Source: DATGIQ01 sp035295665 (GTDB taxonomy: Bacteria; Planctomycetota; Planctomycetia; Gemmatales; Gemmataceae). From it: a stretch of 24,847 bases of DNA. Position numbers and translations under genes: made by a program. Where the stretch lies: assembly GCA_035295665.1 (NCBI GenBank), contig DATGIQ010000571.1:1-24847 (forward strand). Reading direction: 5' to 3'. Shown piece by piece: positions 1 to 7,881 of this stretch. Positions within the stretch are counted from its first letter, which is position 1. Each line of letters begins with the position of its first letter. The notes beneath the pieces are model-generated. The model did not search any database, was not told the origin of the DNA, and worked only from the letters and a program-made list of their open reading frames with translations.

Positions 1-2429
1 GTGTGAGTAGTGCGTCCGGCGGTCCGGAACAGCCCCACGTTAGCAGCCGCCTGAATCGGCTGCTTACCCAGGCCGAGGACGAAGCCAAGCAACTGAAGGA
101 CGATTACATCTCCATCGAGCATATCCTGCTGGCGATGACCGACGACACGGGCACGACCGGCCGGATCCTGAAGGAGTTCGGGATCACGCGCGATCGGCTG
201 ATGCGTGCCCTCCAAGAAGTGCGCGGTAATCAACGGGTAACATCGCCGAACCCCGAGACCACTTACCAAGCCCTGGAGCGCTACGGGCGCGATTTGACCC
301 AACTGGCACGGCAAGGCAAGCTCGATCCGGTGATTGGCCGTGACGAGGAGATTCGCCGCGTCATCCAAGTTCTTTCCCGACGCACCAAGAACAACCCCGT
401 GCTGATCGGCGAGCCCGGCGTCGGCAAGACCGCGATCGTGGAAGGACTCTCCCAGCGGATTATTCGCGGGGACGTACCGGAAGGACTGAAAAACAAGCGC
501 GTTGTTGCCCTCGACATGGGGGCCCTGATTGCCGGGGCCAAGTACCGCGGCGAATTCGAGGAACGCCTGAAGGCGGTCCTCAAGGAAATCCAGGCCTCCC
601 AGGGCGAGATTGTTCTGTTCATCGACGAGCTCCATACGGTCGTCGGCGCCGGCAAGGCGGAAGGAGCCATGGACGCGGGCAATCTGCTCAAGCCGATGTT
701 GGCCCGCGGCGAGTTGCACTGTATCGGGGCGACGACCCTGGACGAATATCGCAAGCACATCGAGAAGGATGCGGCTCTGGAGCGGCGTTTCCAACCAGTG
801 CTGGTTGATCAGCCGTCGGTCGAGGATACCATCTCGATCTTGCGCGGCCTGAAGGAACGCTATGAGGTCCACCACGGCGTGCGCATTAAGGATGCGGCGC
901 TGGTGGCCGCGGCCATTCTGTCTAACCGCTACATCTCGGATCGCTTTTTGCCCGACAAGGCAATCGACCTCGTGGATGAGGCGGCCGCGAAGCTGCGCAC
1001 CGAGATCGATTCGATGCCCAGCGAGCTGGATGAGATTTCCCGCCGCGTGATGCAATTGGAAATCGAGCGGGAAGCGCTCCGCAAGGAGCGCGACCCCGCC
1101 TCCAAGGAACGGTTGGGCAAACTCGAAAAAGAGCTGGCCGATCTGAAGGCGGAAGGCGATGCCCTCAAGGCGCGGTGGCAAGCAGAGAAACAATCAGTAC
1201 AGCACTTGCGTGACCTGCGCGAGCAGATCGAACAGACCAAGACCGAAATCGAGCTGGCCCAGCGACAATATGATCTCAATCGCGCCGCCGAGCTGAAGTA
1301 CGGCACACTCAACACCCTGGAACGCCAGCTCAAGACGGAAGAAGACCGTCTTTCGCAACAGCAGAGCTCGTCCCGACTCATCAAAGAAGAAGTCGATGAG
1401 GAAGATATCGCCGAGGTCGTAAGCCGGTGGACGCACATCCCTGTTTCCAAGCTCTTGGAAGGGGAAGTGCAAAAGCTCCTCCATTTGGAGGAGGAACTCC
1501 ATCGTCGGGTGATCGGCCAGGATGAGGCCGTGAGCGCAGTGGCCGAGGCGGTCATCCGGGCGCGGTCCGGACTGAAGGACCCCAACCGGCCGATCGGTTC
1601 GTTTATCTTTCTTGGGCCGACAGGGGTTGGGAAGACAGAGCTTGCCCGGGCCCTGGCCGAGTTCCTCTTTGATGACGAACGAGCCATTGTTCGCATCGAC
1701 ATGTCGGAATACCAGGAGAAGCACACGGTATCGCGGCTGATCGGTGCACCGCCGGGATACGTAGGCTTCGAAGAAGGGGGCCAATTAACCGAAGCGGTCC
1801 GCCGCCGGCCGTATTGTGTAATTCTCTTCGACGAGATCGAGAAGGCGCACCACGATGTGTTCAACGTGTTGCTCCAGATTCTGGATGATGGCCGCCTCAC
1901 GGACGGTCAGGGGCGCACCGTGGATTTCAAAAACACGATCGTCATCATGACGTCGAACATCGGCAGCCATCGGATCCTGGAGTATCGCGGCGGGTTTGAG
2001 GGGCCCAACTATGAGCGCATGAAGGAAGCGGTGCTGGAGGAGATGCGGCGGCATTTCCGACCGGAGTTCCTCAACCGCGTGGACGAGATCATTGTCTTCC
2101 ACGCCCTGACCGAGGAGCATTTGAAGGCGATCGTGGAGATCCAGTTGCAGCGTCTGCGTGCTCGGTTAGCCGAGCGCCACATTCAGCTCGAGCTGGATGA
2201 TCAGGCGCGCACTCATTTGGTCCGAGCCGGTTACGATCCCAATTACGGCGCTCGCCCGCTCAAGCGCGCCCTCCAAAAGGAGATCGAGAGCACGCTCGGG
2301 CGGCTGCTGCTGCAAGGCCAGATCCGCGACGGACAAACCGTTGTGGTCGGGTACGATCCAGAACAGGGTGGCCTGACCTTCCATCCCAAAGAAGCAGAAG
2401 TCAACGTGGCGGCGACCGGAGCGCGCTGA
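1..2429 (+). CDS. clpB: ATP-dependent disaggregase ClpB (5' partial)
   Basis: ClpB is a hexameric AAA+ chaperone that pulls polypeptides out of aggregates together with DnaK/Hsp70. Visible in order: the second half of the Clp N-domain, NBD1 with Walker A GEPGVGKT (about residues 136-143 of the visible part) and Walker B LFIDELH, a long charged coiled-coil middle domain (about 330-480), NBD2 with Walker A GPTGVGKT (about 538) and Walker B ILFDEIEK, and the ClpB C-terminal domain. E. coli ClpB has its first Walker A about 70 residues later, and only one of the two Clp-N repeats is visible, so the gene almost certainly starts upstream of the window; the GTG at position 3 is in frame but probably internal. 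The middle domain separates it from ClpA/ClpC. It heads an apparent operon with hsp20 and lon, with only 23 bases to the next start. Confidence 0.95.
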   Translation, partial: VSSASGGPEQPHVSSRLNRLLTQAEDEAKQLKDDYISIEHILLAMTDDTGTTGRILKEFGITRDRLMRALQEVRGNQRVTSPNPETTYQALERYGRDLTQLARQGKLDPVIGRDEEIRRVIQVLSRRTKNNPVLIGEPGVGKTAIVEGLSQRIIRGDVPEGLKNKRVVALDMGALIAGAKYRGEFEERLKAVLKEIQASQGEIVLFIDELHTVVGAGKAEGAMDAGNLLKPMLARGELHCIGATTLDEYRKHIEKDAALERRFQPVLVDQPSVEDTISILRGLKERYEVHHGVRIKDAALVAAAILSNRYISDRFLPDKAIDLVDEAAAKLRTEIDSMPSELDEISRRVMQLEIEREALRKERDPASKERLGKLEKELADLKAEGDALKARWQAEKQSVQHLRDLREQIEQTKTEIELAQRQYDLNRAAELKYGTLNTLERQLKTEEDRLSQQQSSSRLIKEEVDEEDIAEVVSRWTHIPVSKLLEGEVQKLLHLEEELHRRVIGQDEAVSAVAEAVIRARSGLKDPNRPIGSFIFLGPTGVGKTELARALAEFLFDDERAIVRIDMSEYQEKHTVSRLIGAPPGYVGFEEGGQLTEAVRRRPYCVILFDEIEKAHHDVFNVLLQILDDGRLTDGQGRTVDFKNTIVIMTSNIGSHRILEYRGGFEGPNYERMKEAVLEEMRRHFRPEFLNRVDEIIVFHALTEEHLKAIVEIQLQRLRARLAERHIQLELDDQARTHLVRAGYDPNYGARPLKRALQKEIESTLGRLLLQGQIRDGQTVVVGYDPEQGGLTFHPKEAEVNVAATGAR

Positions 2430-2452
2430 GTAGCCCAGAGAGGAATCGTTCG

Positions 2453-2824
2453 ATGTGGCGAAGACACCGACCCAAGCCCGTCTGCTTTTTCTTGCCGGCG
2501 GCCGCGGCGTTTGCGGAAGTGGGTTGGCGGCCGGCCGTCGATCTGTACCGCACCCGCACCGGTTGGCTGGCCAAGTTCGATTTGGCCGGCGTCCGGCCTG
2601 AAGATATTCAGCTCGAGGTGGATGGCCGAACCTTGAGAGTGCAAGGAATCCGCCGCGATTGTGCCCTGGAGGAAGGCTGTTGTTATCATCGTTTGGAAAT
2701 CGCCTACAACCAGTTTGAGCGCCAGGTGGAGTTTCCCATCAGCCTGGAACAGGCCTCCATTACCATGGAGTATCAGGCAGGGATGTTGCTGGTGCGCATT
2801 CAAACGGAAGGGGAGAGGCCGTGA
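2453..2824 (+). CDS. Small heat shock protein, Hsp20/alpha-crystallin family
   Basis: This is an ATP-independent holdase that keeps unfolding clients soluble for ClpB/DnaK. The 123-residue product has a short N-terminal arm, then an alpha-crystallin beta-sandwich from about residue 25 (AVDLYRTRTGWLAKFDLAGV, then a PEDIQLEVDGRTLRVQG-type strand pair) to the typical closing strand AGMLLVRI near the end. It is shorter than usual (about 140-150 aa), and the C-terminal I-x-I extension motif that helps oligomerisation is missing, so assembly may be atypical. The ATG follows a GAGAGGAA ribosome-binding site. The stop codon overlaps the GTG start of lon in a GTGA, which indicates translational coupling. 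Family assignment is by pattern; I am confident. Confidence 0.88.
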   Translation: MWRRHRPKPVCFFLPAAAAFAEVGWRPAVDLYRTRTGWLAKFDLAGVRPEDIQLEVDGRTLRVQGIRRDCALEEGCCYHRLEIAYNQFERQVEFPISLEQASITMEYQAGMLLVRIQTEGERP

Positions 2825-5175
2825 GCAACACTGAACAATTGATTCATCTGCCGGTCCTACCGGTCAAGAATACGGTCTTGTTTCCATACTTGCTGATGCC
2901 GCTGTCGGCCGGCCGGCCCACTTCGCGCGCGGCCGTCGAGGCGGCTCTGGCGACGGAAGACAAGACGCTGCTCGTGATCGCCCAGCACGATGAAAACGTC
3001 GAGCAACCGGAGGAGAAAGACCTCTTCGCCATCGGCACCCGCGCCGTCATCAAGAAAATGGGCCGCTCGGAAAATGCCCTAGAGTTGATCGTGCAGGGTA
3101 TCGAGCGCGTTGTCATGGTGCGCCTGGAACAAACCACGCCCTACCTCAAGGCTGTGGTTCGACCGCTGCCTCAGCCGGATGATCAGAGTACCGAAATCGA
3201 GGCGTTGCACCGGGCGGTCATGGAGCTGGCCGCCCGCGCCATGACCATTGCCCAGCCGCAAACCCCAATCGATGTTACCCAGCTCCTGGCGCAGGCGAAG
3301 GATCCGATCCAGGTGGTTTACCTGATCGCATCCATGCTGAGCCTCGATCTGGAAAAAGAGCAGCAACTTCTGGAAGCGCCGACGCGCGTGGAGGCCCTGC
3401 GCTTGCTCCATGCTCATCTGGCCCATGAGGTTCAGGTGCTGGAGCTACGCCAGAAGATCGCCAGCCAGGCGCAATCGGAGATGACCAAGGAGCAGCGCGA
3501 TTATCTGTTGCGGCAACAGCTCCGCGCCATCCAGCAAGAGCTGGGGGAACAGAACCCGGAACAGGCTGAAACGGCTTTGCTCCACCAACGCCTACAGGAA
3601 GCGGATCTACCCGAGGAAATTCGCAAAGAGGCTGAGCGCGAGCTGAGCCGTCTGGAGAAGTTACCTCCTGCGGCACCTGATTATCAATTAACGCGGACGC
3701 ACCTCGAACTGATCTTGGAACTCCCTTGGCGGCGGAGCACGCAGGAGACCATCGATTTGCCGCGGGCGCGAAAAGTCCTGGATGAGGATCACTATGATCT
3801 GGAGGAGATCAAGGGCCGAATTCTCGAACACTTGGCCGTCTTGAAGTTGAACCCGCAGGCCAAAGCGCCAATCTTATGCTTCGTGGGCCCTCCGGGCGTG
3901 GGCAAGACCTCGCTGGGGCAGTCGATTGCCCGTGCCCTGGATCGGAAGTTTGAACGGATGAGTCTGGGCGGGCTGCACGACGAAGCGGAATTGCGTGGCC
4001 ATCGCCGCACCTACATCGGCGCCATGCCGGGCCGACTCATCCAGGCGATTCGCCGCGCGGGCGTCAATAACCCAGTGCTGATGCTGGATGAAGTGGACAA
4101 GCTGGGTCGGGATTTTCGTGGCGACCCGGCCGCGGCCCTGCTGGAAGTCCTCGATCCTGCGCAGAACTTCTCGTTCCGCGACAACTACTTGGATTTACCG
4201 TTTGACCTGTCCAAGGTCTTCTTCATCACGACGGCCAACACGCTGGATACGATTCCGCAGCCGCTCTTGGACCGGATGGAGGTGCTCCGCCTGGCAGGCT
4301 ACAGCGAGGATGAAAAGCTCCAGATTGCCCGCCGTTATCTGCTTCCCCGCCAGCTTGCCGAGGCCGGTCTGAGCGCGGAACAGGTCACGGTGCCGGATGC
4401 AACGATTCGCTGGATTACCCGGCATTACACCCGTGAGGCCGGGGTGCGCCAGCTGGAGCGGGCCCTGGGCCGGCTCACCCGCAAGGTTGCCCTGCGCTTC
4501 GCGGAAGGACACACCGAAGCGATCACGGTGCGGACGGAGGATCTGGCTGAAATGCTGGGCCCCGAACGCTTCTTTCAAGAACAAGTCCGGCAACAAATGC
4601 CACCGGGAGTGGCGACGGGGCTCGCCTGGACCGAAGCAGGGGGTGATGTTCTCTACATCGAAGCCACACTGCTGCCGAGCGGCCGGGGGTTGACGTTGAC
4701 CGGCCAGTTGGGACACGTGATGCAGGAGTCCGCGACAGCCGCCCAGAGTTACGTTTGGTCTCATGCCGACGAACTGGGGATCGATGGCCATCTCTTCCGC
4801 CGCTCCGGAGTGCACATTCACGTCCCGGCCGGAGCGGTGCCGAAGGACGGTCCGTCGGCGGGGGTGGCCATGGCGACCGCCTTGGCTTCGCTCTACACCC
4901 AGACGCCGATTCGCAACGACACGGCCATGACCGGCGAGGTGACACTGACGGGACTGGTGCTGCCGGTCGGCGGCATCAAGGAGAAAGTGTTGGCCGCTCA
5001 TCGCGCCGGCATTCGACAGATCATCCTACCCAAGCAAAATGAAAAGGACCTGCGCGATGTGCCCGAGCCGGTTCGGCGCGAACTGAAGTTTGTCTTCGCC
5101 GAGCGGATGGAAGACGTTCTCCACGCAGCCATCCCGAAGCTGGCGGAGCAGCCGGTCGAGCTGGCCGTCGTGTAA
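2821..5175 (+). CDS. lon: ATP-dependent endopeptidase La (Lon)
   Basis: This is a cytosolic hexameric AAA+ serine protease that degrades misfolded and regulatory proteins. The 784 residues match the usual length. In order: the LON substrate-binding domain (about 8-200, starting HLPVLPVKNTVLFP), a helical linker, the AAA+ module with Walker A GPPGVGKT at 356-363 and Walker B NPVLMLDEVDK, and the protease domain with catalytic Ser679 in PKDGPSAG and Lys722 in GGIKEK, the same numbers as in E. coli Lon. The GTG start is preceded by GGGGAGAGG and overlaps the hsp20 stop. A 10-bp inverted repeat follows the stop. Co-transcription with clpB and hsp20 suggests a heat-stress unit, but I see no clear CIRCE or sigma-32 site inside the window, and the operon promoter lies upstream of it. 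Confidence 0.96.
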   Translation: MSNTEQLIHLPVLPVKNTVLFPYLLMPLSAGRPTSRAAVEAALATEDKTLLVIAQHDENVEQPEEKDLFAIGTRAVIKKMGRSENALELIVQGIERVVMVRLEQTTPYLKAVVRPLPQPDDQSTEIEALHRAVMELAARAMTIAQPQTPIDVTQLLAQAKDPIQVVYLIASMLSLDLEKEQQLLEAPTRVEALRLLHAHLAHEVQVLELRQKIASQAQSEMTKEQRDYLLRQQLRAIQQELGEQNPEQAETALLHQRLQEADLPEEIRKEAERELSRLEKLPPAAPDYQLTRTHLELILELPWRRSTQETIDLPRARKVLDEDHYDLEEIKGRILEHLAVLKLNPQAKAPILCFVGPPGVGKTSLGQSIARALDRKFERMSLGGLHDEAELRGHRRTYIGAMPGRLIQAIRRAGVNNPVLMLDEVDKLGRDFRGDPAAALLEVLDPAQNFSFRDNYLDLPFDLSKVFFITTANTLDTIPQPLLDRMEVLRLAGYSEDEKLQIARRYLLPRQLAEAGLSAEQVTVPDATIRWITRHYTREAGVRQLERALGRLTRKVALRFAEGHTEAITVRTEDLAEMLGPERFFQEQVRQQMPPGVATGLAWTEAGGDVLYIEATLLPSGRGLTLTGQLGHVMQESATAAQSYVWSHADELGIDGHLFRRSGVHIHVPAGAVPKDGPSAGVAMATALASLYTQTPIRNDTAMTGEVTLTGLVLPVGGIKEKVLAAHRAGIRQIILPKQNEKDLRDVPEPVRRELKFVFAERMEDVLHAAIPKLAEQPVELAVV

Positions 5176-5188
5176 GCGCGAAGCAATT

Positions 5189-5218
5189 GGGAGTGCGGCG
5201 GCGCGACCCCGCACTCCC
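5189..5218 (+). terminator. Hairpin after lon, possible terminator
   Basis: A perfect 10-bp inverted repeat (GGGAGTGCGG at 5189-5198, CCGCACTCCC at 5209-5218) with a 10-base loop starts 14 bases after the lon stop. The bases that follow are an A-run rather than a T-run, so it is not a textbook intrinsic terminator for the plus strand. It could stop or stabilise the transcript in another way. Confidence 0.45.
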
Positions 5219-5252
5219 CAAAAAAGCCCAATCGTTTCGTGTTGGAAATTTC

Positions 5253-5279
5253 TTGACTCTCCCCATTCGCGACTATACA
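5253..5279 (+). promoter_or_regulatory. Candidate sigma-70-type promoter for the lipoprotein/DUF1559 pair
   Basis: TTGACT (5253-5258, 5 of 6 to consensus) and TATACA (5274-5279, 5 of 6) are separated by 15 bases, slightly short. The pair lies between the lon hairpin and the next start codon at 5324, leaving a leader of roughly 40 bases. It is a sequence match only. Confidence 0.45.
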
Positions 5280-5323
5280 GTGGTGCCGTTGCAGCTGAGT
5301 GGCCGTCCTTTTGGAGAAGGCCG

Positions 5324-5779
5324 ATGCACGTGCCGGACAGCGGATTCGTGCGCTGGCGGGCCAGGGCATGGTTGGCTGTGCTGCTGCCGTCCCTTCTGGG
5401 ATGTGGCGGCGGTGTTCGGGCAACCGCGACGGTAACCGGGACGGTAAGTTACCAGGGCAAACCGGTGCCCACCGGAACGGTCAAGTTCTACGGCCCTGAC
5501 AATCAGGTTGCCAGCGCTTCCATCGGCGAGGATGGCAGCTACGAGGCAACGAACGTTCCCTTGGGCTCGGTGAAAGTCGCAGTCAGTACGCCGCCACCGC
5601 CGCCGCCCGATGTCGTGAAAGCTGCAAAAGAAGGAAAGCGCAGATTCGGCAAGGGCAACGTGCTTTCCGCGCCCACTCACACCGTTTCGATTCCTCCGAA
5701 GTACAGCGACCCCGCGAAGTCTGGTCTGGGTCTCACGGTGATAGAAGGCTCGCAACCGTACGTCATCGACCTGAAATGA
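5324..5779 (+). CDS. Lipoprotein with carboxypeptidase-regulatory-like (transthyretin-like) domain
   Basis: This 151-residue exported protein has a basic N-terminus (RWRAR), a hydrophobic stretch and the lipobox LLGC, with lipidated Cys27. A single beta-sandwich repeat of the type common in planctomycete lipoproteins follows (VTGTVSYQGKPVPTGTVKF ... GSYEATNVPLG), then a proline run (PPPPPP) and a polar tail. The start at 5324 was chosen because GGAGAAGG sits five bases upstream and the signal peptide begins there; longer in-frame starts run back into lon. Such proteins often lie beside DUF1559 genes in planctomycetes, as here (60 bases to the next start), but no specific function is established. 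A surface or periplasmic binding or structural role is inference. Confidence 0.8.
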   Translation: MHVPDSGFVRWRARAWLAVLLPSLLGCGGGVRATATVTGTVSYQGKPVPTGTVKFYGPDNQVASASIGEDGSYEATNVPLGSVKVAVSTPPPPPPDVVKAAKEGKRRFGKGNVLSAPTHTVSIPPKYSDPAKSGLGLTVIEGSQPYVIDLK

Positions 5780-5839
5780 GCCAGCCGGAGGTTGTCGGGA
5801 TTTACCCTGTCACTCCCTATTTTGGAGGAGGGCACCTAC

Positions 5840-6895
5840 ATGTGGTCTGATCGTCCTTGCCGGCAGCGTGCGTTCACGCTGATCGAACTGTTGGTGGTGA
5901 TCGCGATCATCGCCGTGTTGATCGGTCTGCTCTTGCCCGCGGTGCAAAAGGTGCGCGAAGCGGCCAACCGCACGACCTGCACGAACAACCTGAAGCAGAT
6001 TGCCCTGGCCACGCACAATTGCCAGGATGCCTATGGCAATCTCCCTCCGGTTGTGGGTGCCTACCCGACGCCCACTTCCAATGGCTTCAATAAAACCGAC
6101 GGCTCCACGCAGCATGGCCTGGGCACGCCGCTCATCTTCTTGCTGCCGTTCATGGAGGAGAAGAACCTCTGGGAGCAATTGCTGAATTCTCCGGCCACGT
6201 CGACCTCTCCCCTTGCCTGGGCAGACCCCATGCACTCCTATTCCATTCCGGTGAAGTCGTACATCTGCCCAAGCGATCCCAGCATCGGACCGGGCAATTC
6301 GTGCCCGCAAAATCCCGGCGGCCCGCCGTACGCGGCTGCCAGTTCCTATGCGGCCAATGCCCTGGTTTTCGATAAGTGCACGTTCACACCGGGCACGGCA
6401 ACAACGCCTCCGACCGCCAAGATTGGCAATGCGGGAAAATTGGGATTGGAATGGGATGGCGCAGTCTTTCCGCCCTTTTACAATGCCCGGATCCCGGCCG
6501 ATATCCCCGACGGCACGAGCAATACCGTCTTCTTCACGGAGAAATACGCGTTTTGCTCCATGGCCAGCGCCAAGTATAGCAACGGACAGTGCACGGGGAA
6601 CGGCGGCCAACTGGACTGCGGAGGTGATAACTGGAGCGACCCCTTGCTGGATTTCTTCGCACCAGTTTATAACATGCTTCCTGCCGGCGTCATCGACACG
6701 ACCTACACGCCACAGATCCAGCCGACCGTAAAAGTAACCTGTGATCCGATTCGGCCTTCGAGCCCTCATTCCGGCGTGATCCTCGCGGCCATGGGAGATG
6801 GAAGTGTTCGGGGCGTCAGTGGCACGGTCAACGCCACGACCTGGCTTTTGGCCAATGTTCCCAATGACGGACAAGCCCTTCCGGGAGATTGGTGA
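5840..6895 (+). CDS. DUF1559 protein with prepilin-type N-terminus (no. 1)
   Basis: This 351-residue protein belongs to the large planctomycete DUF1559 (SBP_bac_10) family. It opens with a type IV prepilin-like segment, a short basic leader then FTLIELLVVIAIIAVLIGL and LLPAVQKVREAANR. The residue before the Phe is Ala rather than the usual Gly. The body carries a conserved SYAANA region and several Cys. The C-terminus has the H-X9-DG motif (HSGVILAAMGDG). The ATG at 5840 has GGAGGAGG eight bases upstream; a TTG at 5792 in the same frame has no such site. These proteins are thought to be exported pseudopilins, but their role is unknown. A strong GC-rich hairpin follows the stop. Confidence 0.92.
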   Translation: MWSDRPCRQRAFTLIELLVVIAIIAVLIGLLLPAVQKVREAANRTTCTNNLKQIALATHNCQDAYGNLPPVVGAYPTPTSNGFNKTDGSTQHGLGTPLIFLLPFMEEKNLWEQLLNSPATSTSPLAWADPMHSYSIPVKSYICPSDPSIGPGNSCPQNPGGPPYAAASSYAANALVFDKCTFTPGTATTPPTAKIGNAGKLGLEWDGAVFPPFYNARIPADIPDGTSNTVFFTEKYAFCSMASAKYSNGQCTGNGGQLDCGGDNWSDPLLDFFAPVYNMLPAGVIDTTYTPQIQPTVKVTCDPIRPSSPHSGVILAAMGDGSVRGVSGTVNATTWLLANVPNDGQALPGDW

Positions 6896-6906
6896 GTGAA
6901 GCGACC

Positions 6907-6935
6907 GTTTCGCGGCGTTGCGCAGAACTGCGCCG
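6907..6935. repeat. Imperfect intergenic palindrome with CGCAGAAC core
   Basis: GCGCAG-AA-CTGCGC (6920-6933) is a perfect 6-bp inverted repeat, flanked on the left by GTTTCGCGGCG (6907-6917). The same 11 bases start the palindrome at 21126-21136, and CGCAGAAC also occurs in the palindrome at 14967-15011. It lies 12 bases after the DUF1559 stop. Confidence 0.5.
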
Positions 6936-6938
6936 TGG

Positions 6939-6976
6939 GTATGGCCGGGGCTTCGAGGATTCAGCCCCGGCCATAC
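6939..6976. terminator. Strong 14-bp hairpin between convergent genes
   Basis: GTATGGCCGGGGCT (6939-6952) is perfectly complementary to AGCCCCGGCCATAC (6963-6976) around a 10-base loop. It sits between the plus-strand DUF1559 gene and the minus-strand arginine dihydrolase gene, so it could end transcription from both sides. There is no T-run on either strand, so a repeat-element origin is equally possible. Confidence 0.5.
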
Positions 6977-7052
6977 AGATCAAGGTTCAACAGAGCCCAT
7001 GCACTACCGAACGTGAGACCCAACCGCGTGGAACGATTTTCGAAAGCGTGCT

Positions 7053-7877
7053 TCAGTTTTCCCAAACGGCGGCTTCTTCGCCGTCCAGCCGCAAGGTGAG
7101 ACACTTGGCACTGCCCCCTGCTTTGAGGAACTCATCCAGTTCCGTGGCCACCGGCTCATAGCCCCACGTCCGCAGGTCGGCAGCCAAACGCTCGCAGCCG
7201 GTGTTGGTGACCACGGTTTTGCCGATCACGACCGCATTGCAAGCAAAGCGATGAGCCTCCGCCTCGTTCACAGCCAACAAGCGCGGGATGTGATTGTGTA
7301 AAACTTTTTGGCCATAAGCATCAAACGCTTCCGGATAATAAATCGCTTCCCCTGGGGCAAGCGGACAGAAGCAGGTATCGAGATGGTAGAAGCGTGGGTT
7401 GACCAGTTCCAGGGGAAGGACCAATTTCCCCAAGACCTTGGCCAGGTATTGATGCCCGCGCACGTCACTGCGGATACGATAGCCGGCAAACAGAACCGGG
7501 CCGCAAAATAACGCATCGCCGGCTCCCTCAAAGTACATCCCCTCCGGCAGATGCTCCACGGTGAAGCCGTGGCCCTCGAACCAGGCATCGAAATACGGCG
7601 TCTCGCGGGCCCGGACTTCATGGCGGAAGCAGGAGCTGAAAAAGCGGGTGCCGTAAATCAACCCCGCATTTGCCGTGAACACCAGGTCTGGCAGCCCCGG
7701 CTGCGGTACCATCCGCTCGACAATGACACCTAGGCCGCACAGGGTTTCATACAGGGCATTCCATTGCCGGCGTGCGTTGTCCAACGTGCTGCCGCGTGAT
7801 CGACTCATCCACGGATTGATCTCGTATTCGATCCCGTAGTAATCCGGGGGACACATCAAGATTCTTGCCTGCCGCAT
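7053..7877 (-). CDS. Arginine dihydrolase / amidinotransferase-fold enzyme (ArgZ/AgrE N-domain type)
   Basis: This 274-residue guanidino-group-modifying enzyme most resembles the N-terminal domain of cyanobacterial ArgZ/AgrE, which converts arginine to ornithine, ammonia and CO2. Visible motifs: PDLVFTANAG with Asn70 (matching the Asn reported near 71 in ArgZ), FEGAGD (117-121), HLDTCFCPL with His165, and GGSAKCLTL with nucleophilic Cys259. DDAH or arginine deiminase are alternatives within the fold, but the N-terminal CPPDYYGIEYEINPWM pattern is the ArgZ-like one. The start at 7877 is set by AGGTGA overlapping the stop of the upstream gene, with a 4-base gap; an in-frame ATG at 7937 lies inside that gene. 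Its partner upstream is the domain fused to it in AgrE, which supports the assignment. Substrate preference is inferred. Confidence 0.8.
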   Translation of the reverse strand: MRQARILMCPPDYYGIEYEINPWMSRSRGSTLDNARRQWNALYETLCGLGVIVERMVPQPGLPDLVFTANAGLIYGTRFFSSCFRHEVRARETPYFDAWFEGHGFTVEHLPEGMYFEGAGDALFCGPVLFAGYRIRSDVRGHQYLAKVLGKLVLPLELVNPRFYHLDTCFCPLAPGEAIYYPEAFDAYGQKVLHNHIPRLLAVNEAEAHRFACNAVVIGKTVVTNTGCERLAADLRTWGYEPVATELDEFLKAGGSAKCLTLRLDGEEAAVWEN

Positions 7878-7881
7878 GCGC

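Noticed and set aside
929..1900. 323-codon minus-strand open frame
   Set aside because: Antisense to the ClpB middle domain and NBD2, Ser/Arg-rich composition, no ribosome-binding site of note.
5189..5218. Textbook rho-independent terminator after lon
   Set aside because: The stem is strong but is followed by A rather than T on the plus strand, so only a possible terminator is claimed.
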